Assembly: GCA_942492925.1 (NCBI GenBank)
Contig: OW818641.1
Coordinates: forward strand, 1,116,001-1,180,000
From: QZKY01 sp942492925
Lineage (GTDB): Bacteria > Pseudomonadota > Gammaproteobacteria > Burkholderiales > Burkholderiaceae_D
DNA: 64,000 nucleotides
Reading direction: 5' to 3'
The notes under the pieces were generated by a model. The model was not told the DNA's origin. It was given only the letters and a program-made list of their open reading frames with translations, and ran no database searches. Made by a program: the position numbers and the translations under genes. Of this stretch, positions 8,217 through 15,460 are shown piece by piece (within the stretch, counting starts at the first letter, position 1; each line of letters begins with the position of its first letter).

Positions 8217-8636
8217 ATGGTATTTATGGACACTCAAAAATTGTTTGACATTCACGAATCCGAAATCGAACTTACCGCCGTTCGTGCCCAGGGTGCGGGC
8301 GGACAAAACGTGAACAAGGTGTCGAGTGCAGTGCATTTGCGCTTCGATGTTGCGGCCTCCTCCTTGCCTGATGAGATCAAGCAGCGCCTGCTGGCTTTGC
8401 ACGATCATCGGATCACCAAGGAGGGTGTGGTGATCATCAAGGCGCAGACGTTTCGTATGCAGGACAAGAATCGGGAAGCTGCAGTGCGCCGTTTACATGA
8501 TTTGGTGGCGAGCGTTGCGGTCGTGCCACCGGAACGGCGTCCGACAAAACCGACATACGCTTCGCGGAAAAAGCGGCTGGAAAAAAAGATGCAGCGCGGT
8601 CAGGTTAAAGCGATGCGTGGGAAAGTGCAGGCGTAA
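8217..8636 (+). CDS. arfB: Alternative ribosome-rescue factor ArfB (peptidyl-tRNA hydrolase)
   Basis: Releases peptides from ribosomes stalled on mRNA lacking a stop codon. The catalytic GGQ lies in RAQGAGGQNVNKVSSAVHLRF at about residues 24-44, as in Escherichia coli ArfB (YaeJ). The C-terminus is a basic tail (ASRKKRLEKKMQRGQVKAMRG), which family knowledge says inserts into the empty mRNA channel. At 139 residues it matches ArfB and lacks the tRNA-codon-recognition domains of true release factors. Start is uncertain: ATG at 8217 or ATG at 8226 (three codons in); neither has a good ribosome site. It is divergent from the nitroreductase gene and ends five bases before the convergent phosphoribosyltransferase gene. 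Confidence 0.94.
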   Translation: MVFMDTQKLFDIHESEIELTAVRAQGAGGQNVNKVSSAVHLRFDVAASSLPDEIKQRLLALHDHRITKEGVVIIKAQTFRMQDKNREAAVRRLHDLVASVAVVPPERRPTKPTYASRKKRLEKKMQRGQVKAMRGKVQA

Positions 8637-8641
8637 GCAAT

Positions 8642-9280
8642 TTATTTCGACCGAAGAAGCTGCTCGACTTCTTCGTCTTCCACCTGATTGAAGCTTTGGT
8701 AAAACTGTCCCACTGCGTGGAAGTTGGAGGGCGCATAAAGGCAGATAACTACATCGGCCAATTCCCGGATTTTTTCCAGACTGTCTGGTGCGGCAACAGG
8801 CACAGCGCAAATCAGTTTGGCCGGATGCTGTTCACGCAGCGCATGCAGTGCAGCGATCATGGTGGCCCCGGTGGCCAGGCCATCGTCCACAATGATGACG
8901 ATGCGCCCGGCGGGATCGACGGGGTTTTTCAATGGCGTGTATTGTGCGCGGCGCTGACGGATGGCGTCCATCTGCTTGTTTTTTTCCCGTTCAATGTGCT
9001 GCGCACTGACACCGATCATCATGGCATCGGGCGAAAGGTACACCCATCCGCTTTCGTCAATGGCGCCGATGGCATATTCGGGGCTGTAGGGGGCGCCCAG
9101 TTTGCGTGACAGCACGACATCCAGCTCGCCATGGAGGCTGTCGGCGATGATTTTTCCCATCGGGACAGCGCCGCGCGGGATGGCGAGAACCAATGGGTTT
9201 TGGTCTCGGTAGGATTGCAAGGCCTCTGTCAATTGCCTGGCAGCATCGCTACGGTCGATAAAGAGGGGTTGGGAAAACAT
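8642..9280 (-). CDS. Phosphoribosyltransferase-domain protein
   Basis: Protein of 212 residues with a type I phosphoribosyltransferase fold. The PRPP loop VDDGLATGAT lies at residues 131-140; LAIPRGAVPMGK (32-43) is the pyrophosphate loop and DVVLSRKLGAPYSPEYAIGA the region before the hood. This matches the family often annotated as phosphoribosyltransferase near dienelactone-hydrolase or universal-stress genes, whose substrate is unknown. Start ATG 9280 gives the usual N-terminus (MFSQPLFIDR); the frame remains open 33 codons upstream. A PRPP synthetase paralog lies 1.2 kb away on the same strand with a kinase-like gene between them, which suggests but does not prove a shared nucleotide- or ribose-related pathway. 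Confidence 0.87.
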   Translation of the reverse strand: MFSQPLFIDRSDAARQLTEALQSYRDQNPLVLAIPRGAVPMGKIIADSLHGELDVVLSRKLGAPYSPEYAIGAIDESGWVYLSPDAMMIGVSAQHIEREKNKQMDAIRQRRAQYTPLKNPVDPAGRIVIIVDDGLATGATMIAALHALREQHPAKLICAVPVAAPDSLEKIRELADVVICLYAPSNFHAVGQFYQSFNQVEDEEVEQLLRSK

Positions 9281-9411
9281 GGTTGCATGGCTGGGCGTGT
9301 CATTACCGGAAATTCTATGCGTCAATCGCGCAGGAGCCTTGATGACAGTCAAGAGATGAGTGCGGATTCCGAAGAACATGATGATTCATTTTGTGCCATC
9401 ATACGGACACC

Positions 9412-10422
9412 ATGCCGGAAACCCTACAACAAAAAATTGACTTTCTTTCACACCCGTCAAATTACCCAGACAAAACGACGGCGGTCGAGCTTATCGAAAC
9501 GCATATGTCCTGGGTGTTTTTGACGGATCAGTTTGTCTACAAGCTCAAGAAGCCGGCGGTTTACGATCATCTTGATTTCAGCACCCTCCAGGCACGTTGG
9601 CATAACTGCGAAGAGGAGGTGCGACTGAACCGGCGACTGGCGGCGAATGTCTATTTAAATGTCCTGCCATTGGTAAGAAACGCAAGTGGACAGTTCGAGG
9701 TGGCTGGTGTCGGGGAAATTGCGGAATGGTTGGTCAAAATGCGTCGCTTGCCGTCGGCGTTGGCCTTGGACAAATGCATCCGCAACGGCAATACTCCCGA
9801 GCAGCCTTTTATACGATTGGCCGAAAAACTGGGGCGATTCTACCTGGGATGCCAATCCGAAAAAATGCAACCTCGCGAATACCGGGAACGCTGCACGCGC
9901 AACATCATTAACGCGATTGCCGAGCTTGCCTCCGCACAGCATTTGATTCCGATGGACATCGTTCAGGCGATCTTTCGGAAGCTTCATGCTTTCCAGCGCG
10001 AGAATATCGACATGCTCGATCGACGCGTCCTCGACGGCAAAATTGTGGAAGGACATGGCGATTTACGCGCAGAACACGTGTATCTGGAAACCGAACCGAT
10101 GATCGTGGATTGCTTGGAATTCTCGAAAGAGTTGCGCACCGTTGATGCCATTTCCGATATCGCCTTTCTCGCGCTGGATTGCGAGCGTCTCGGGGGGCTC
10201 CAGGCGGGACAGCAATTGCTCAGGCGTTATTGCGCCGTGACAGGGGATGATCCCTCTCAGGACATGATTCACTTTTACCAGACCTCTCATGCTTTGTCGC
10301 GTGCATGGCTGGCGCTGCGACATTTGCAGGAGCCGCAGTACCAAAATGATCCCAAGTGGCAGGAACAAGCGAAGGAATGGCTGCGTCTGGCGGTGACGCA
10401 TGCCGGACTGATGGGCAAGTGA
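9412..10422 (+). CDS. COG2187-like small-molecule kinase (aminoglycoside-phosphotransferase fold)
   Basis: Protein of 336 residues from ATG 9412 (MPETLQQ). It has a truncated kinase N-lobe (HMSWVFLTDQFVYKLKKPA, with the Lys expected to hold ATP phosphates) and the Brenner-type catalytic loop HGDLRAEHVYL at about 217-227, followed by a DCLEFS segment in place of the usual DFG/D-x-D metal-binding element. This is the pattern of the COG2187 family, a widespread group without a confirmed substrate; some members are fused to a gluconate-kinase-like P-loop domain, which is missing here. The frame is open seven codons further upstream. It lies between a phosphoribosyltransferase gene and a PRPP synthetase paralog. 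Confidence 0.83.
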   Translation: MPETLQQKIDFLSHPSNYPDKTTAVELIETHMSWVFLTDQFVYKLKKPAVYDHLDFSTLQARWHNCEEEVRLNRRLAANVYLNVLPLVRNASGQFEVAGVGEIAEWLVKMRRLPSALALDKCIRNGNTPEQPFIRLAEKLGRFYLGCQSEKMQPREYRERCTRNIINAIAELASAQHLIPMDIVQAIFRKLHAFQRENIDMLDRRVLDGKIVEGHGDLRAEHVYLETEPMIVDCLEFSKELRTVDAISDIAFLALDCERLGGLQAGQQLLRRYCAVTGDDPSQDMIHFYQTSHALSRAWLALRHLQEPQYQNDPKWQEQAKEWLRLAVTHAGLMGK

Positions 10423-10467
10423 GATCACCGCTTCTTCCGAGCGCGCTTCAGGATTTCACACACGATC

Positions 10468-11442
10468 TCACGCACGGCCGTGGATGAGCTGAATCGCTTC
10501 CGCGAATAACGGCGCACAATCCAGCACTTGCAATTTTTGACGCGCCGTTTCATCCGTGACACGGAACGAAGAAACCGAGTTGGTGACAAGGGTGCCATCC
10601 AGTGCTTCTCCGGACAAAACGGCATTTGCACCTTCCACAAACAAGCCGTGAGTTGCCAAGGCCAGCACGCGTTTGGCGCCACGTTCACGGCAGACTTTCG
10701 CCACGCGCGCGATGGTGCCGCCGGTGCTGATCAAGTCGTCGATGATGATCGCGATTTTTCCTTCGATCTCACCAATGACCATCTCTCCGCTGACGATGCC
10801 TTTGGCCCGATATTTTTCGGCAAACCCAGCGTGAATCGGTTTTTGCAGCGATGCGCTCAGCACTTGCCGGAAGCGTTCAGCGCGCTTGATGCCACCCGCA
10901 TCCGGTGAGACGACAATGACGTCTTCATTCGCAAGCATCGGGAGCAGATGATTGACGAAGATCGGATTGGCTTCAAGGTGTTCGGTGCGGCAGCGAAAAG
11001 CGTTTTGATAGGCGGCCAGATTATGCACATCCAGCGTGACGATGCGATCCGTGCCGACCGATTCAAACATGCGAGCAACATATTGAGTTGTGACCGGATC
11101 GTCCGGCTGGGTCTTCCGGTCTTTTCTTGCGTAGCAGAGGTAAGGCGTCAGGGCCGTGACGCTGGCAGCGCCCGCATCCTTGAGCGCGCCGATGAAAAAC
11201 AACAGTCGCGTCAGTTTGTCATTCGCGCTTTGATGGTTATCGCCATAGAGGGATTGAATGACAAAGACGTTTCGCTGTCGGACGGTTGAGATGGGTCTGG
11301 CCTTGTGCTCGCCATCCTCGAATTCGCGCTCCTCGTGTTCGGACAGTGTTAGCCCAAGGTGTTGGCAGACCTGCGTGCCGAAATCGTGGCTGGCGCGCAA
11401 GGCAAAAATAATGGGGGCGCTGGGATTTTTTTCGGATTCCAT
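10468..11442 (-). CDS. Ribose-phosphate pyrophosphokinase paralog
   Basis: Makes PRPP from ribose-5-phosphate and ATP. The 324-residue protein shows EREFEDGEHKARP near the N-terminus, the ATP-contact region YARKDRKTQPDDPVTTQYVA, the ribose-5-phosphate/pyrophosphate segment VVSPDAGGIKRAERF and the PRPP loop IIIDDLISTGGTI. It differs clearly from canonical bacterial Prs (which reads RQDRK and VSPDVGG), so it is probably a second copy and not the main prs. The frame ends LIHGRA, shorter than usual; a +1 frame continues AVREIVCEILKRARKKR, which looks like a possible lost C-terminus. ATG at 11442 is divergent from sodB with 165 bases between. Position beside a phosphoribosyltransferase suggests a local PRPP supply role. 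Confidence 0.88.
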   Translation of the reverse strand: MESEKNPSAPIIFALRASHDFGTQVCQHLGLTLSEHEEREFEDGEHKARPISTVRQRNVFVIQSLYGDNHQSANDKLTRLLFFIGALKDAGAASVTALTPYLCYARKDRKTQPDDPVTTQYVARMFESVGTDRIVTLDVHNLAAYQNAFRCRTEHLEANPIFVNHLLPMLANEDVIVVSPDAGGIKRAERFRQVLSASLQKPIHAGFAEKYRAKGIVSGEMVIGEIEGKIAIIIDDLISTGGTIARVAKVCRERGAKRVLALATHGLFVEGANAVLSGEALDGTLVTNSVSSFRVTDETARQKLQVLDCAPLFAEAIQLIHGRA

Positions 11443-11534
11443 AAAGCCTTATCCATAACGGCTGTTGATAAGAGCCACCATACCACCGTATGGAAAGGGA
11501 GCTTTGCGCAAGCGCATGCTTCGGTGGTGGGATC

Positions 11535-11563
11535 CTGCAACATTCCCGGAACCGTCTTACAAT
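11535..11563 (+). promoter_or_regulatory. Candidate sigma-70 promoter of sodB
   Basis: CTGCAA (11535-11540) and TACAAT (11558-11563) are 17 bases apart, 45 bases ahead of the sodB start codon. Weak -35, good -10 and spacing. Confidence 0.4.
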
Positions 11564-11607
11564 GCAAATTCCTTCCAATAAGCCTTGAATAACCGAAAGG
11601 AGTCACC

Positions 11608-12186
11608 ATGGAGCACACCCTTCCCTCCTTGCCTTATGCAATGGATGCGCTGCAGCCGCACATTTCCAAAGAAACCCTGGAATTCCACTACGGCAAACAT
11701 CATCAAGCCTATGTGACCAATCTGAATAACCTGATCAAAGGCACGCCGTTTGAAAATGCAACGCTGGAAGATATTGTCAAAAAATCTTCGGGTGGTGTAT
11801 TCAACAATGCGGCGCAAGTGTGGAATCACACGTTCTTCTGGAACTGCCTGAAACCCAATGGCGGCGGCACGCCGAGTGGCGGACTGCTCGCGGCGATCAA
11901 CGCGAAATGGGGTTCCTTCGATAATTTCAAAGCTGAGTTCACCAAATCCTGCGTCGGCAATTTCGGTTCGGGCTGGACGTGGCTGGTCAAGGAGCCGTCC
12001 GGTTCCTTGTACATAGAAAACACGTCAAATGCTGCGACGCCGCTCACGGGACTCGACAAGCCGTTGTTGACCTGCGATGTGTGGGAACATGCCTACTACA
12101 TCGATTATCGCAATCTACGTGCGAAGTTCGTGGAGAATTTCTGGCAAATCGTGAACTGGGATTTTGTGGCGAAGAATTTTGGGTAA
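11608..12186 (+). CDS. sodB: Iron superoxide dismutase
   Basis: Dismutates superoxide in the cytoplasm. The 192-residue protein has the four metal ligands in place: His in FHYGKHHQAYV (about 27), His in QVWNHTFFW (about 74), and Asp and His in DVWEHAYYIDY (about 157 and 161). The residues WNHTFFWNCL and the second-shell Gln just before this motif (NNAAQVWNH) are typical of the Fe rather than the Mn enzyme. ATG follows AAAGGAG at ideal spacing, with a promoter-like sequence 45 bases ahead and a terminator just downstream, so it is a single-gene unit. Length is standard. Confidence 0.96.
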   Translation: MEHTLPSLPYAMDALQPHISKETLEFHYGKHHQAYVTNLNNLIKGTPFENATLEDIVKKSSGGVFNNAAQVWNHTFFWNCLKPNGGGTPSGGLLAAINAKWGSFDNFKAEFTKSCVGNFGSGWTWLVKEPSGSLYIENTSNAATPLTGLDKPLLTCDVWEHAYYIDYRNLRAKFVENFWQIVNWDFVAKNFG

Positions 12187-12207
12187 TTAAGTTTCTCGAC
12201 CTCACCA

Positions 12208-12245
12208 GAGAAAGGGCGATATAAGCGTATCGCCCTTTCTTTTTA
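12208..12245 (+). terminator. Rho-independent terminator of sodB
   Basis: AAAGGGCGATA-TAAGCG-TATCGCCCTTT followed by CTTTTT. Its palindromic core is almost the same as the one at 25659-25678. Confidence 0.92.
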
Positions 12246-12410
12246 TCCATTATGGTATGCAGAGTCGATATGGCATATGTCCACTGTGGAGGCGGGTTGT
12301 TTCCTTCGTGCGCGTTGAAACTGAGGTGCTTCAACATTGTTCTTTATAATGGCGCATTTTAGATATTGGCTCACCAAGCGTGTTGACTATGTGTTATCAG
12401 AAGTCTTGCC

Positions 12411-13577
12411 ATGAAGGTTAATCCATTCAAGCTTTTCCAGACAAGCCAGAGCGATCCCGTATTGGCGGCGCAGGAATTCTACGAAAAGGTGTTTTCGCCC
12501 AAGCTGGAATTGGCCGTGTTCTTCTGCTCCAGCAACTATGATCTCGAAGCGCTGGCTCGAGAGATACACAGATTGTTCGCGGACGTTCTGGTTGTTGGTT
12601 GCACGACGGCGGGAGAAATTGGACCGGCAGGTATTCTGCGATCAGGGTTGGTTGGGGTTGGCTTTCCGGCAGGAAGCTGCAAAGTCGTGAGTGGCCTGAT
12701 TAGTAACCTCAAAGACTTTGACATTCCCCAAGGGTATGCTTTTGCCCAGGGCTTGCTGCAGCAACTGGAGCGGTCAGAGCCGAATGCCAGTTCAGCCAAC
12801 AGCTTTGCATTCACATTGATTGATGGCTTGTCCATACGCGAGGAAGTCGTCGCGCACACCTTGCAAATGGGGTTGGACAGAATACCGATCGTTGGCGGTT
12901 CCGCCGCAGACGACCACAAAATTTCTCAGACATACGTATACCATGGGGGGAAGTTCCATACGAAGAGTGCCGTCCTAACGATCATAACGACACACTTGCC
13001 CTTCAAATTGTTTCATACGCAGCATATTGTTTCGACGGACAAGCGTATGGTGGTTACGGAAGCGGATGCATCCAGACGGATCGTCAAAGAAATCGATGGC
13101 TTCCTTGCGGCAGAGGCCTATGCACAGGCGATCGGCATGGATATTCGCGACCTGAATTCGGAAGTGTTTGCGGCTAATCCCGTGGTGGTGGTGCTTGACG
13201 GTCAGGAATATGTTCGGACTATTCAAAAGGTGAATGAGGATGGATCGCTGACTTTTTTCTGTGCTATTGATGAAGGAATCGTATTCCGGTTAGCCAAGCC
13301 TGGGAATTTAAAGCGCTCGCTCAGTGAGATGTATCAAACCATTCGACAGGAAATTGGTCAGCCGCACGTCACGCTGACGTTCGATTGTTTTGAGCGGGCG
13401 CTTGATGCCGAACGGCGTGGCGACCAGGACGCGATTATTCAGTTCTTCCGCGAAAATAACGCAGTGGGGTTTTATACCTACGGGGAGCAGTTCAAGGGGG
13501 TGCACCTCAACCAGACGATGACAGGGGTTGCCATTGGCGAGAGGCGGCATGAGCAATGGCCGGGGAAAAAAGCATGA
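12411..13577 (+). CDS. FIST-domain sensory protein (possibly NosP-like)
   Basis: Cytoplasmic signal-input protein of 388 residues made of a FIST-N domain (about 30-195: ADVLVVGCTTAGEIGPAGI and IPIVGGSAADDHKI are the recurring FIST motifs) and a FIST-C domain (about 215-365: FLAAEAYAQAIGMD, then GFYTYGEQFKG near the end). No membrane segment or output domain. FIST proteins bind small ligands; one group, NosP, binds heme and senses nitric oxide and is usually encoded beside a histidine kinase or c-di-GMP enzyme. Here the stop codon overlaps the start of a PAS-GGEEF cyclase gene by four bases (ATGA), so this protein probably supplies the signal that tunes that cyclase. Whether it binds heme cannot be seen from sequence. 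Confidence 0.9.
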   Translation: MKVNPFKLFQTSQSDPVLAAQEFYEKVFSPKLELAVFFCSSNYDLEALAREIHRLFADVLVVGCTTAGEIGPAGILRSGLVGVGFPAGSCKVVSGLISNLKDFDIPQGYAFAQGLLQQLERSEPNASSANSFAFTLIDGLSIREEVVAHTLQMGLDRIPIVGGSAADDHKISQTYVYHGGKFHTKSAVLTIITTHLPFKLFHTQHIVSTDKRMVVTEADASRRIVKEIDGFLAAEAYAQAIGMDIRDLNSEVFAANPVVVVLDGQEYVRTIQKVNEDGSLTFFCAIDEGIVFRLAKPGNLKRSLSEMYQTIRQEIGQPHVTLTFDCFERALDAERRGDQDAIIQFFRENNAVGFYTYGEQFKGVHLNQTMTGVAIGERRHEQWPGKKA

Positions 13578-14692
13578 ATGCCCAGGACGACACGGAAGCT
13601 TTACGGGCTGAAAATGCACGCCTTAAAAAAACGGTTAAGGTCTTGATGGATAGGGCGGAGCGTCAGGTGAGTTCGGAGCAGTCCGGCTTTAACCTCTTCC
13701 AGACGATGGTCGTTCTGGAAGAACAGGTTCGTCGTCGGACGGAAGCGTTGGAGACCCTCCTGAGAGAGAATGAGTACGTTACACGTGCGTTGGGGGTTTC
13801 GGAGGAAAAGTATCGTGCCCTGGTAACGAATTCGCTGGTCGGCATTGGCGTCTTTGAATCTGGAAAAATCGTTTTCGCCAATGAAAAAATGGTAGACATC
13901 TTCGGTTACAGCACGGATGAACTGTTGTTGATCGATCCCATCGAACTGGTGGCCAAAGGCGACCGCGCGGTTTTTGTTCTGCGCTTGGGTAAAGCAATGG
14001 CAGGTGAAAATAATGGTGGCAGTTTTATTTATCGCGGTGTCACCCAGAGTGGTCAGGAAGTGTTTGTCGAGATGCTGAGCAAACGTGTTCAAAACGGCGA
14101 AAGGCTTTCCCTGATTTTTACGTGTATGGATATTACTGAGCGGGTGAAAGCAGAAAAAAAAATCAAGGCGCTCAACCAGAAGCTACGAGATATGTCGATT
14201 CGCGACGATCTGACAGGTTTGTACAATCGTCGTTATCTCGACGAAATGTTTGCAAGGGAGCTGGCGCGAGCAAAGCGACATAGCTCATCATTGAGTATCA
14301 TCATGGTTGACATCGACCATTTCAAGGCGGTCAACGACACCTACGGACACCTTGTTGGTGATCGGATTCTTAGATTGTGTGGCGACATGATTTCTGGAAA
14401 CGCTCGGGGAAGTGACATTTGCTGCCGATACGGTGGCGAAGAATTTTTGCTGGTTTGCCCGGACATGACCGAAGAAACAGCGTTTGGACGAGCGGAAAAA
14501 TTGCGATCTGCAATGGAAGTGTGCGGCTTTGTTGTGGACAATGAGCAGGTTCAAGTTTCGGCCTCATTTGGGATTGCTGTCTTCCCGGAGCATGGCGACT
14601 CGCTAGAGAAGCTGATTAAAGCAGCAGACGATGCTCTCTATTACGCGAAAGAGGACGGACGCAACCGGGTGTGCAGTTATTCCCAGAAATAA
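13574..14692 (+). CDS. PAS-domain diguanylate cyclase (GGEEF)
   Basis: Soluble cyclase making cyclic di-GMP from two GTP. The 372-residue protein has a coiled-coil N-terminus (about 8-70), a PAS domain (about 75-192, ending DITERVKAEKK) and a GGDEF domain (about 210-370). The active-site motif is GGEEF at 287-291, a fully functional variant, and the inhibitory-site RGSD sits exactly five residues before it, so product inhibition is expected. There is no EAL domain. Start ATG 13574 overlaps the FIST stop; ATG 13556 (six codons earlier) is also possible. The overlap implies translational coupling and a partner relationship with the FIST sensor. No clear terminator before the convergent kdpE. 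Confidence 0.94.
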   Translation: MNAQDDTEALRAENARLKKTVKVLMDRAERQVSSEQSGFNLFQTMVVLEEQVRRRTEALETLLRENEYVTRALGVSEEKYRALVTNSLVGIGVFESGKIVFANEKMVDIFGYSTDELLLIDPIELVAKGDRAVFVLRLGKAMAGENNGGSFIYRGVTQSGQEVFVEMLSKRVQNGERLSLIFTCMDITERVKAEKKIKALNQKLRDMSIRDDLTGLYNRRYLDEMFARELARAKRHSSSLSIIMVDIDHFKAVNDTYGHLVGDRILRLCGDMISGNARGSDICCRYGGEEFLLVCPDMTEETAFGRAEKLRSAMEVCGFVVDNEQVQVSASFGIAVFPEHGDSLEKLIKAADDALYYAKEDGRNRVCSYSQK

Positions 14693-14755
14693 TGAGCGGA
14701 TGGGGATGAAGTCGATCAATCTTGAAAATTGCGAGACACCCTGCATTGCCATTCA

Positions 14756-15460
14756 TCAAGATGCTTTTACCAGCCCCGCCAACTTGTACCCGACCTGCAA
14801 TTCCGTCAGCAGGTATTGGGGTTGCGCCGGATGGTCTTCCAGCTTCTGACGCAGATTGCCCATGAAAATCCGCAGATAGTGACTGCGTTCCGTATGATCC
14901 GGCCCCCACGTGTCGACAAGTAGTTGACGATGCGTGAGCACGCGACCGTGACCTTTGATGAGTGCCGAAAGCAAACGAAATTCCGTTGGCGTCAGATGGA
15001 CCGCCTCGCCTTTTTTGCGTACTTCATGCGTGCTCAGGTTGACTGTCACATCGCCAAACGCGACTTTGCTGGAAGCCTCACCGGAACCGCTCAGGGAGAC
15101 GCGGCGTAGTTGCGCGCGAATGCGGGCCAATAATTCCGGAACGCCGAAGGGCTTGATCAGGTAGTCGTCGGCACCGGCATCCAATGCCGCGACCTTTTCC
15201 GTTTCACGGTCTCGCGCAGAAAGCACGATGATCGGCATACCGGACCAGTTGCGCAGTTCGCGTATCAATGATTTGCCATCGGCATCCGGCAAGCCCAAGT
15301 CGACGATGACCAAATCCGGTTGTCGGCTGGCTGCTTCGATCAATCCCCGTTTTGCATTTTCTGCTTCGAATACCGTGAAGCCTTCGTCTTCCAAGGCAAT
15401 GCGGATGAAGCGGCGGATGTTCTCGTCGTCTTCAATGATCAAAATGCGTTGACTGCTCAT
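14756..15460 (-). CDS. kdpE: KDP operon response regulator
   Basis: OmpR/PhoB-type transcription factor of 234 residues that switches on kdp genes when potassium is scarce. The receiver domain (1-120) has IIEDDENIRRFI (acidic pocket), DLVIVDLGLPDADG (phosphorylated Asp) and the Lys in YLIKPFG. The winged-helix DNA-binding domain occupies about 135-230 (LTPTEFRLLSALIKGHGRV, RHYLRIF-type recognition region). It overlaps the 3' end of kdpD by four bases (ATGA), so kinase and regulator are translated together. It is the last gene of the kdp operon. Confidence 0.96.
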   Translation of the reverse strand: MSSQRILIIEDDENIRRFIRIALEDEGFTVFEAENAKRGLIEAASRQPDLVIVDLGLPDADGKSLIRELRNWSGMPIIVLSARDRETEKVAALDAGADDYLIKPFGVPELLARIRAQLRRVSLSGSGEASSKVAFGDVTVNLSTHEVRKKGEAVHLTPTEFRLLSALIKGHGRVLTHRQLLVDTWGPDHTERSHYLRIFMGNLRQKLEDHPAQPQYLLTELQVGYKLAGLVKAS

